From positions 11,071,112-11,135,111 of the forward strand of contig JAEMBT020000009.1 of NCBI GenBank assembly GCA_018873245.2: 64,000 nt of DNA. The letters are read 5' to 3'. Of this stretch, positions 1 through 9,702 are shown in pieces. Below the pieces are notes generated by a model. The model searched no databases. It was not told the origin of the DNA and saw nothing but the letters and a program-made list of their open reading frames with translations. Positions within the stretch are counted from its first letter, which is position 1, and each line of letters starts with the position of its first letter. A program made the position numbers and the translations under genes. This DNA comes from Archegozetes longisetosus. Taxonomy: Eukaryota > Arthropoda > Arachnida > Sarcoptiformes > Trhypochthoniidae.

Positions 1-736
1 ACATGAAACTTTCACAAAATTAACTTTAATCCCTCCCTCTCATATGTACGAAGTTTTATTGAAATATGGAATGATAGAGGGGGGTCAAAAGATATTTTTA
101 AAACTTCAATCCCTCCAAAGGCTCCACTATAAAATAATTCACAAAAACTTCATTATTTTCTAAACAATCGATAATTTATAACTTATATTTGGATATAATA
201 TGAGACCACTAAAGTGGGATATATTGATGGCCTCAGATCGCCCCGCCCACTCACAACACCAAGTTACCCCTTCTTCTTTGATAGTAATCAACAGATTTAG
301 TTAAAACGCTAAGCACCAACAGTCAATATAAGAATAACAAGTCTTAAAACGCTTGGTTAAATATTAGATTTTCTCGATTGATTTCCATTAATATTTTATC
401 TCAATTTTGAAATTTTAAGAGATATAACTTTTAACTTATTAGTAGAGTTATGAAAAGTATTTAATCATATCTTTTAAATAGTTGAACAAGATTTTGTTTT
501 TATATTTACTAATTTGGATTAATAACTCCTATTTATAGTTCATTGTTTCGAAATCTTTCAGAATTTATTACATCAATAATGAAATATTTTATCCGTAGAA
601 CATGAAGTGTGTACTCAAACTTATATTCCTAGAACTAGAGCGATTCATAATAACTTTGAAGAAAAATAGAGGGATTTTTCTAAAATCTAAACAGAGAATA
701 GGAAAAAATAAAACTGACTAAACTAACTCCTATGTA
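1..736. other. AT-rich stretch, no gene seen
   Basis: No open frame, RNA gene or clean repeat could be supported here. Short G/C runs (a run of G after position 75 and a cccgcccactc motif near 240) resemble degraded transposon ends, but no partner end was found. Confidence 0.4.
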
Positions 737-1317
737 TTAAAAAAGGAGATAAAAGGTGAGCGCCACTATAACTATTTCTTTGAATATCAGAATAGATATA
801 TTTATTAACAAATTAATTGATTTGGTGCTACTCGCATGATTATAATATATTCTACTATATTTTAATATCTTGAAAAAGGTATTATTCCATTTGTAAAATA
901 GAATAAACTCATAGTATCCAGAAGAACCTTTAGTCGTATCTTTACTCTCAACACTACTGCACTAAGTGGTTCCGTTATATTAATGCCAGAAATGTTGTTT
1001 ATATTCGGTTCTAAATCAAAATTTATTTTTAACTCTTAAATAAAAAATCAAATATCCTCTAAAATATCTGAAAGTATACTTTGACTATTGTTATCAAATC
1101 TATGAAATATTTTATCGCCTTTAGAGTGAATAAGATAAGCAAAATAATTATCAGTAAGTAGTTTAGTAGTGCAGTTAATTTAAAGTTCATCATTTAGTTT
1201 GATGGAAGTATTGGTTACTAAACTGAAAGAAGGTGGCATAGTTATAGTTTGATTTGGAGATGAAATTTCAATCCACGTATTGCCTAATTGTAAGGCAATT
1301 ATACAGCTATAGTTTCA
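737..1317 (-). pseudogene. Decayed partial copy of the three-Ig membrane protein gene
   Basis: This segment aligns base by base with the last two exons of the intact gene at 57406-58835: 737-1013 matches the final exon (third Ig half, transmembrane segment, tail) and 1059-1317 matches part of the exon before it. It is broken. The final-exon copy has lost one base after the LRVK codons, and the cysteine codon of the GNYRC motif has become a phenylalanine codon. The preceding-exon copy has an in-frame stop where the intact gene reads DDFLLNC. The upstream exons and signal peptide are absent; the similarity stops abruptly where a small inverted-repeat element begins at 1318. It is therefore a truncated, non-functional paralog of a host gene. 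Receptor 1 lies just to its right, as receptor 2 lies near the intact Ig gene, so the two were probably moved in related events. Confidence 0.85.
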
Positions 1318-1501
1318 CCGACAGCCTGTTCAATGACATTAAAAACTGAAAAGAAGCATTATTGTAATCAAACCTAACGAAACCTAACATAGCATAACAA
1401 AACAACCCAACCTAACATAACATAATAAAACGATTAAAATCGAGATTAAAGAAAAATTTGAAAAAATTTATAAAAAGATTTTAGTCGGTGAACAGGCTCG
1501 G
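1318..1501. repeat. Small inverted-repeat element with CCTAAC-like interior
   Basis: The left end reads CCGACAGCCTGTTCA and the reverse complement of the right end reads CCGAGCCTGTTCACCGAC, giving imperfect terminal inverted repeats of about 13 bases. The interior holds degenerate AACCTAACATAACA units. It truncates the Ig pseudogene on its left. I see no target duplication, so the family is unknown. Confidence 0.4.
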
Positions 1502-1937
1502 TAAATAGAGTCAGACTCGCAGCAGTAATGAACAATCATTTAGCTTATCATAAAAGTAAAACTAATAATCAATATTTTTTAATACAACAAATAATATTCA
1601 GTTGAACTGCTTTTATGTTTTTGCATATTCAAGAGAGTTTTAAGGTTAGATAAACTTCTATCAAATTAGACTAAATATATAATAAACATTCATGAAATTT
1701 TAAAAATAAATTCTTTGTCGACTAAGTATCAAGAGATCCAGAATGGATTCAGTAGTTAAATTCTTAATGACAATATAGGCTATTTTTCTGATAGAAGTTG
1801 AAATGAAGGTTAATCAGACCAAACTTTTAATAATCAAATTTATTCTTCAAACATTATTAACACAATTATATTTGGATACTGTTTTTGGATTTCAGTTAAT
1901 TGAAGGTTGGAAATCGGAAGTTAAATTCAGTCAATAC

Positions 1938-2494
1938 TAGTGTTTGACATGAATTTCTATTCCTGCAGGAACTCCTGTCCTGTCTTGTTCCTGGTCAGGA
2001 ATTTACAGGAATGGGAAAGGCTATCATAACTATAGGACAGGACAGGAATTCCTGTTCGATTCTAAATTCCTGTAAAATGAAAACTGTACATAAGTTTGAC
2101 ATATTCTTCATTACTCGGATATTGGGAACAAAATAGAAGTTCTTATCCCCGACTCTTTCGGTTGGCTATTCGTTTGCTGTCTATCCCTGCGACCAACCTT
2201 TCAAGCGAAAGGAATTTCAGTGCCGCTGGTCTAACACTCACTGACCATCGTTCAAGACTTAGTTCACAGAACGTAAATGAATTGCTTTTTATTAGATCTA
2301 ACTTTGATTAGCATTGAATATGAATTCATTGATTGTATTTTCATTTGATTTTTTGAATAAATAATTTTTAGAACACATTGACTATCAGGAAAACCGGACA
2401 GAAATGAAAATTTAGGGCTCAGGACAGGACAGGAATCGGTTTTGAGAATGCAGGACAGGACAGGAATTCCCTTTTAGTACTTTGTCGATCACTA
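1938..2494 (+). mobile_element. hAT deletion derivative with dimerisation-domain remnant
   Basis: The element is 557 bases long and is flanked by an exact 8-bp duplication, gtcaatac (1930-1937 and 2495-2502), the hallmark of hAT insertion. The inverted ends begin TAGTGTTTGACA on the left and TAGTGATCGACA on the right. Inside both ends lie repeated GGACAGGAATTCC-type motifs, probably sub-terminal transposase sites. At 2096-2311 a plus-strand frame encodes the C-terminal hAT dimerisation motif (LLSIPATNLSSERNFSAAG), followed by a typical HRSRL segment and a natural stop. The DDE core and zinc finger are missing, so the element can only move with an outside transposase. It is an internal-deletion derivative of an autonomous family that is not in this window. 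Confidence 0.88.
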
Positions 2495-2502
2495 GTCAAT
2501 AC

Positions 2503-3153
2503 AACTTATCCAAGAAATTCAATCTAATTCGGTTATATTCATTTTAAAAACAATAACAATTTTTTAATTAATAAATAATTAACTTTATATGAAATATAAA
2601 AATTAAAATACATAATCATTTGCATCTAAAACATTTCTGTATTCATGAAGTGTCTAGTAGTGTTAAATATGACAGTTTGCTAACAGTTTATTTGGGATTT
2701 AAGCTAATAGTGGAGGTTTGCTATTCCTATAACCATAACTTACAACTATAACCAATAGTATCACGTGAGATTACGTTTAAATTATGAAATATACGCACTA
2801 AATTGCATCACATGATAGAAATTATTTCATTAATAACTAGTAAACTATGCTTTCATTTTAGTTTCAACGGTTATATTCAGTTAATTTAAGTCACTAACAA
2901 ATTGAAACAGTGAATTATAGATTATTAATAAACACGAGTTAAGGTACTGCTTACTGAATAACACTTAAGTGTTATTATAATTCGAATTAACTGAATAAGA
3001 TATCAGTTATTACTTAAATGACTTGTTTCTATACTATTCACAATAACAAATACTGTATAACAGATGTTATAGCGATAGGTGTAATAAATGATAAGCCAGC
3101 TATATATATAATATTAAAGTGAACATTTTTGCAATTTTCAATATGCTCTCAGA
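2503..3153. other. AT-rich spacer downstream of receptor 1
   Basis: No coding frame is seen. Only the part next to the receptor's last exon is alignable to the sequence downstream of receptor 2; the rest is unassigned. Confidence 0.4.
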
Positions 3154-4509
3154 TCAATACAATGACATCTCTATGATTTTTATCATAAAAATTATAGTCA
3201 TAGCCATGATCTATAAATAATAAGAATGGTCTTAAAATCGATATCATATTATTAATATAAATCAGTTCTTACTTCATATCCACGAAAGTGGTTTATAACA
3301 AATAGTTTCCAACAATAGAATCCAATTTTCTTTTGACTCAACTTCTCAATGAATGACGAGAACTATGAAATAATCAAAATCATTATTTACTCAATGAGTA
3401 ATTGTTTAATTTTTGTAAGTTTTACCAACTTTGATATGTGTCCCATTAGTTAAGAACAATTTATTAGGTGTGAACACGATTCCCAATAATATATCATACA
3501 TTTTATTAGTTTGATAATAAACAGATGAGGCACAACTTATAACTAGTATCAGAGCGAATATGTAAACAAGAGAAGTATAAATGAAAATCAATTTCAATAT
3601 TAAGCCAGTTTTCGAGAATACAACAATGAATAAGCATAAGTCAATTATATAAGAGTATGTGAGCCAAACCCAGAATAAATATTTCGACCAAAAATCTTTG
3701 TTAAACGAATTGATTTCCAAATGGCTTGCATCCAAAATCTTCATTATACGCATAGCTCTCTTGTTCGTTAATCTTGATTTGTTTTTGGCAAAAATCTTGA
3801 TTCTCTCATTCAGTTCCTCAGCTTTAATTGACAGGTAATAACAGATGAGGTAAAAGTAGATGATATGGTACATGAGAATCATGTAGGCGTGATAACCGAT
3901 TAAAACAAAGATTAAATTCAGCGGGAATACATAGAAAATGAATTGAATGAGAGAGCAGTTGAAAAAGATTGGCAAATTAAAACCAATCAAAGCAAATGCT
4001 ATAATCGCTGGCTTTGAGAAATTATCACAAATATAGAATATTCGCTTCACTGTTTTCATGAATTTGTATATTCGGACTTTATTTGAAAGTCCAATACTTA
4101 GGGGTGAAGTGAGTCCTGATATCATCCCAAATGGTTTCAAATAGGTCGGCAATTCGTTATTCTTGTAATTTTTATAATGAATCCATTGTGTAACTAGTAT
4201 TAAGAAAAGAACTATTATGGCTAATATATCAAAGTGAATCCTCGCGTTCACAAAGTATGAGAAATCGAGAATTATTATGAAATATTCAGGATTTTCTCCT
4301 GGTAATAGTAAAGAAATGACAGATCTGATAAAAAATATTGAGTTCGTTATAGCGATCAATAATGGATTATGAAATCTGTTCCTTTTATTCGATCCTTTTC
4401 GGAAAAGAGATAAACCGATTTGATATAAATGAGATCCGGCAGAAGTAACCAACAACTCTGACGGTAATATTTGTGAAGGATCGAAATCACTTTCTACATT
4501 CGACGCCAT
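3154..4509 (-). CDS. Gustatory-receptor-like 7TM chemoreceptor 1 (three exons)
   Basis: Proposed coding parts on the minus strand are 3430-4509 (360 codons), 3273-3344 (24 codons) and 3154-3210 (18 codons plus stop), about 402 residues, the usual size of arthropod gustatory receptors. The first exon has six or more long hydrophobic segments and ends THIK. The second encodes KIGFYCWKLFVINHFRGYE, which fits the conserved receptor stretch before the last helix. The third, a short hydrophobic piece ending MSLY, completes that helix. Introns are 85 and 62 bases; the second has a clean GTAAGAAC donor, while the first donor (GTTGGT) is weak. I chose the ATG at 4509 rather than 4536 because the paralog at 50664-52023 starts at the equivalent codon with a stop just upstream. 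The model is strongly supported because both paralogs keep all three exons at identical lengths. Its role, contact chemosensation at the plasma membrane, is a family inference; the ligand is unknown. Confidence 0.85.
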
Positions 4510-5162
4510 CCAGTTTTCAGTTTTAATAAACATCAAATTTGATAAATATATTAATATATAGTTATCGAAGTGCTCTGAAATGATATCAAAAAAGATATGA
4601 GAATATTATTAAGTTTTACTATTACTTTATAGATATTCATTCAATGATTTCATGATAAGAGCTAACCAAACTCGTTAAATTTTATTGCAATAAAAACTTA
4701 CCCAAAGCTCATTTATTACCTTAATTACCAAAGATCAAATTTAAACTTCTATTCAATATAGACGTCAATACATCTGTATTTTACAGTCTTTCTCTTTGTA
4801 GGCTGCGTTATGACCTATTGGAAGCTTTCCGATTAGTAGCTCTCTTTGAATTTACTACTTTTACATGTAAACTTTTATAAATAGGAGTTAAGCGCACAAT
4901 AAGCATAAGCAAACATATGTGCAATAGTCAGCATTAAATTTATCATTATTTATAAATTTTCCCATTTCAAAGTTATTACTTAAGTTAATCGTCTCATTTA
5001 CTAAAGTTCAGAGTAATTTTTTTCAATAAAAACTATTTTTCTGTCTATTGAATTTTTAACACCAGTTCTCTGCTTTTTATTTTATGGTTTTATTTCATGT
5101 TTAGATGTCATTCAGTATTAGCTAAAGTATCACTTCTTGATTGTGTTATTATTATCAAAATA

Positions 5163-5752
5163 TTAGGTCGAGTCATAAGTCTGCGTTTTATTATATGATG
5201 AATTATCAATAGACTGCCAATAGACTGATGTGGAACCAAACGCCATGTCTATCGACCTTCCCAATCTTTTGAGGATGTCGAACCACCGTTTCTGACCATA
5301 GCCAAGTTTTTCAGCCAATTCACGAGTGATTTGGCATGGATCCGACTCAAGTATTGTCTTCAGGAGCTCATTATCCAACTTTACTAGTCTTCCTGACTGA
5401 TGGCCACCAGAAAGGTTAAAATTGCCAGATTGGAATTTTGTGAACCATTGCTGACATTTGCGAACTTTCAAGACATTGCCATAAACAGTACAAATGTTTC
5501 GGGTGGCCTCCATGGCATTGGATCCTTTCTTGAATTCATATAGCATACAATGTCTCAAATGAGTTTCGTCAGAAGACATTTCAAAGAGTGATGATAATCA
5601 CAACTTTTTATAATACTTTATGCAAATTATTTAAGATAAACAATAAAAGAACTAATTGGTCACACAAATTGATTTTTAAACAAACACCAATTTTGCATAA
5701 ATTATGTGTGATTTTGAATGCATAAAAAACACAGACTTATGACTAAACCCAA
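5163..5752 (-). mobile_element. mariner internal-deletion derivative
   Basis: The 590-base element is flanked by TA on both sides (5161-5162 and 5753-5754). Its inverted ends of about 28 bases share AGTCATAAGTCTG. A minus-strand frame from 5579 encodes the N-terminal mariner DNA-binding domain, with the family motif KCQQWFTKFQSG and the following ITRELAEKLG helix-turn-helix. After roughly residue 105 the similarity ends and the frame runs out through the far inverted repeat, so the whole DDD catalytic domain is gone. The sequence between the two receptor-flanking homology segments at 5110 and 5806 is interrupted here, and in the receptor 2 copy it is interrupted instead by a different insertion at 52379. 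Confidence 0.88.
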
Positions 5753-5754
5753 TA

Positions 5755-6896
5755 TATTTAATATAAAAATTATTAAATAAATATTATCTCAATTTTAAAA
5801 TTATGAATCTGAATAATTAATTTATTCTTCACTAATATCTCATGTTAAAAAATAATTAAATATCCGTTCTCATATATTTCTACAAGTATTAAAGTTATTA
5901 TTTGAGAACTAAAAGACAAAAGTGTTTTAAAAATATCTTATACTCAATTGAAGTAAATAAATTATTGATGATTAATGATTCAAATTCAATTCTAAAACGT
6001 CAATAACTAAGAACTTTTCAACAAGTTAGGCGTCGATACGAATGTATTATTTCGATCGATAATTTGTATTAAATTCATAATTTATTTGAAATTCATGATG
6101 TGTTTGAAATAAACGCTCACATTCTATATTTCTATTGAGTAAAGTATACAATGAAAGTTGAATTTAAACAAATTCCAATTAACATCTACAAAAAATAAGT
6201 AAACGATTATTTTATGAGCTTGTTTTGAATATTACATCAATTTTTTAAAAATGTTTAAGCAAAATTTAAGATGAAAGATCTTACGGATAGATGTAACTGA
6301 ATGTCAAAGAACATTGCCAGAAAGTCTATGGGATTCTGCATAATTTGGCACTCTGGATCTGATGATATATTTTAATAGAGGTCATCAGCCTGATCAAAAT
6401 TGCCAATAGGCCCACCTCCATACAACTTATAGTTTAAGCGTTAGATGGCGTAAAAGTTTTAAAATGGGATAAAATATAGATTTATTCGGTGGATATTAAA
6501 GATATCGAAAAATGGTTTTCACATTTGTAGTCAGTTAAATTCTACATCGAAACCATATATCATATATTCAAAAATCTTAAAATCAGAAAATCGAAAAATT
6601 CGAAACAAAATTCGAATATCTCGAAAACTATTCGATATAAAAATTTTACTCTTGTGTCCAGGGCCTCAGAACTGTAGGTTGTTGTGCGCACATATCGACA
6701 GTTCTGTGGTATCTCGGGTATGCACGACATCTGCCCGAGATTCGAATTCCTGCAGAATTTCTGAATGATATCTGCGTGGAATTGGAGGAACAAGAGTAAG
6801 TCTCGGCCGCGATTAAAATAGAGAGTCCGGTAGGGGCGGAGGGTGAGGTCCCCACCAAAATATTATATTTTACATCGTGATTGAATATGCTATCAT
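5755..6896. other. Spacer with receptor-flank homology and an unassigned GC-rich patch
   Basis: Positions 5806-5960 align with 52890-53060 beside receptor 2, extending the duplicated block. Positions 6650-6870 are clearly richer in G and C than the surroundings (for example CCGGTAGGGGCGGAGGG) and carry two short overlapping minus-strand frames with no recognisable motif. I cannot name this patch; a fragment of an unrelated transposon is possible. Confidence 0.4.
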
Positions 6897-7488
6897 TAAG
6901 GCGTCTATAATTCGGGACATATAACCCTCTGATTCGGGAGGGAAAAAGGAGTTAAAAAGACACAATTGAGGGCTTATTCGGGAAACTCAAATTACTATTT
7001 TATTACAAAAAAATTTTAGTTATAATCTAAAAATTGATTGAATTGTATTACATTTAAGTGTTCAATAGTTTGTAAACTTTCATTTCGCTCTCACTTATCT
7101 ACAAATAACTTTCAAACTATAAATAACACCTTTTATGTTGTTTGTAGATAAGTTAGCGGGAAGTCGAAGTTTGAAAAGTATTAATTTTTTTCCATGTTAC
7201 ATACTATATGTTGTTATTTCAATTAGAAAATTGCAAAAAACCTAATGTATTGTGATAATATAGAAAGTTTTTTGTGCTGTGAAAACTTGAATTTTAGAAA
7301 ACTCAGAGAATTTTTCTCAATTCGAGACTTATCCGGGAAATCAAGAACTTCCCCATGATTCAGCAAATTCGGGAAAATAAGGATGTCACCATATGACTTG
7401 TTATTACTTGATACACACTCATAAATTGATTTCCTGCTGATTAAATTTCAGGAGATGATTTGGGATTTCCGGAAATATAGACGCTCTA
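6897..7488. mobile_element. Short non-autonomous hAT (GCGTCTATA family), copy A
   Basis: The ends read TAAGGCGTCTATAATTCGGG on the left and, reverse-complemented, TAGAGCGTCTATATTTCCGG on the right, matching the ends of the longer element at 13595-15733. The interior is nearly identical to copies B (20147-20737) and C (21871-22440). It has no transposase frame. The flanking 8-mers (gctatcat, ataataaa) do not match, so this copy has probably lost one original flank. Its right flank is the start of the CBM14 block. Confidence 0.82.
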
Positions 7489-7677
7489 ATAATAAAAGAG
7501 GGTAATTTTCAAATTTGACAGTAGTTCTCAAAGCAAAGTCGAAACTTACAAGTAATTTGAAATATAAGCAAGTATTGTATCTATAAATCATTTGTGAATT
7601 GACAGTTTATTATTAATTGATTCAATCATAAGTATGTAAAAACTTATTGAACTTTAACTAATTTTTAAGGTTATGAA

Positions 7678-8231
7678 TAGTCACGCTCGACGCTCAGGCG
7701 TTTGGCGTTCAGTAGCAAGCGCGGGCGTCAAGCGTTCTAATTTTGCCGAGCGTGAGTGGACGCTCGAGCACCTGACCACCGAGCGCCGAGCGTTAAGTGT
7801 TAAGTTTTAGTATGTATTTTATCATATTAAAAATACATTATAGATAATTTTTAATATAGAAAAGTTAGATTTTAATAAATATAAGTGCTTACATAAAAAT
7901 TAATGAATTAATCTGTTTTAAAGAATTTAGACAAAGAATCACTATATATTATCGATTGTTTTGAATCTTTAGACTATCTATTTCGCTTTTTGTTGATTAT
8001 ATCATCCGCTTTAGAAAATATTTGTTCTCTGGAAACACTTTTTGTTGCTACTCATAAACACATAAAATTACAGCTCAAATAAAATATATTAATTTTGTAA
8101 TGAATAAGTCTTTCAATTCATGAACTTTGCTGACTTGCCACCCTGTAAACCTCGGTACTCGAGTGCCTCGAAAAGTGAGCACCAAGCGTCAATTTCCGAC
8201 CGAGCGCAAGCTTCGAGCATGTGTATTACTG
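7678..8231 (-). mobile_element. hAT derivative embedded in CBM14 block, copy 1
   Basis: This is the first of three orthologous copies (others at 26378-26932 and 35060-35620). It ends in an 8-mer gttataac at 8232-8239, with a decayed gttatgaa at 7670-7677. The end sequences are unusually rich in GCGCTC/GAGCGC motifs, about 100-150 bases at each side. A minus-strand frame within it reads EQIFSKADDIINKKRNR, the hAT dimerisation motif, and then a stop. Because all three copies sit at the same place upstream of the gene, the insertion predates the segmental duplication. Confidence 0.82.
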
Positions 8232-8465
8232 GTTATAACATGTTTAGTTACTTTAATTGTATTATTAAAAATCAATTCTAGTTTAAAATACTTGTATAAA
8301 CTGTGAAAATTTAATATATCTATGAATAATATAAAGTTTTGCAAACATATTATACGTTAAAGATTTTTAAAAACCTGATTCAACTGATTTAAATGATTTC
8401 TTAGACTCAATTTTCAAACATTTTCTAATCTTATTAGATGATACATACCAGTTGTTTTATAAAAT

Positions 8466-9310
8466 ATGAATCAATCAAGAAGTGTATTCGTAACATCATT
8501 ATTTTTCATTTTGTATCTACAATTTTTCGCGAGTTCAGCAGATTTACCTCGAACTATCAAGTCTATTGAGGACTATGAGATCTTGGAATCGAAATTGGCT
8601 CAAAATCTTGTTTCTAGCAACAATACCAACAAATCATACATTGTTTTACATCGAGAAAAGAGACGTATAGTTCGTGTACGTCGTTATGTTATCGCTACTA
8701 ATGAAATTAAAGGTATGAAGGTTTGTGGAGCATTTCTCGATAATATTTTAAATAGAATAAAGGGGATGGGAAAGCGTAGTATCAACAACGGATTTGGTTT
8801 CGAGTCATTAAATTACAACTTTGAAAAAGCCCTAGCATTTAAAGAAATATTAACAAAGTATGATCCGATACTCGGACAAGCAATTATAGTCAACAAAAAT
8901 GGATTAGAATGTGATGGAAGTTTATGTAGAAAATATGATAATACCATGATAGCTCTTGGATTCTGCACAAGATTTTTCTGTCATTGTGCAAACGGCATAC
9001 CTTATCCAAAGTTTTGCAATCCTCCAACAGTCTACGATCCAATACATAACGTTTGTACCTGGCCCCAATAGAACAGGTTCTATTGGGAAAATCAGATGAT
9101 GATATATATTTGACTAAAATGAAATGTAAATTTAAACTATGTAGAAGATTTGGTAATACCGAAATACCATTAAGAAATTGTACATTTTATTTCTGCCATT
9201 ATACAAATGCTACACCTTACACAAAATTTTACAATCCTTCAGCAGTCTTCGACTCATAAAATTACATTTGTATCTAGTCCTCCAGGAACAACCACTGTAA
9301 TCAGCACAAA
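8466..9310 (+). pseudogene. Decaying secreted CBM14 (peritrophin-like) protein gene, copy 1
   Basis: The open frame 8466-9071 encodes 201 residues: a signal peptide (MNQSRSVFVTSLFFILYLQF), a basic HREKRRIVRVRR stretch, a GKRSINNG site and a first CBM14 chitin-binding domain up to CTWPQ. In the intact paralog (33948-34823) the next codons are WNEFC; here the tryptophan codon has become TAG, so the last cysteine of the first domain is lost. The second domain is still recognisable to about 9259, but in another frame and with two of its cysteines changed to tyrosine (CHYTNA, KFYNPSA). The 3' half is therefore decaying. A secreted short product with an incomplete domain is possible but unproven. 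No intron is seen. The gene sits in an inverted block copy with an old hAT derivative about 230 bases upstream. Confidence 0.8.
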
Positions 9311-9702
9311 TCTTTAGACATGTTTATATAATATGCCTGTTTATTTAATACGCAAATTGCTCAGTTTATATTACTCATCTAGAGCTTGTATTATATAAGA
9401 ATTTAAATATTACTTAATGTTTAAATAATATATACGTTTATATTGTTAATTATATGTTTATATTAACCATTCCAAGTTTTATTATGTAACAGTTTAAAAT
9501 ATTACTCACTCCTCAAATATTGTATGCGTTGATATTCTCAATTTATGAGAAACATAAAAATTAGAAAATTAATTAGTCCTAATTGTTATTTAATTTTTAC
9601 TGTTGAAATTACTTTGATGCAAAAACTGATATCTTAAGGTATATTTTTTAGATAAAGTGATAAACAATGAATGTTTAGTATGGAAATAAATAAATTATAA
9701 TT

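Larger units (their letters stand above)
7489..9702 (+). repeat. Segmental duplication, CBM14 block copy 1 (inverted relative to the other two)
   Basis: From about 7497 to 9700 the sequence matches the reverse complement of roughly 24.6-27.1 kb and 33.6-35.8 kb, including 5' flank, embedded short hAT, signal peptide, coding region and 3' flank. It ends where the hAT element at 9703 begins, after the sequence aaattata that is continuous in the other copies. Confidence 0.85.

Noticed and set aside
1370-1440. CCTAAC-like units resembling arthropod telomere repeat
   Set aside because: The units are degenerate (AACCTAACATAACA) and sit inside a small inverted-repeat element; there is no regular TTAGG array.
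6560-6858. Two overlapping minus-strand frames in the GC-rich patch
   Set aside because: No motif, no splice context and low-complexity composition; kept only as an unassigned patch.
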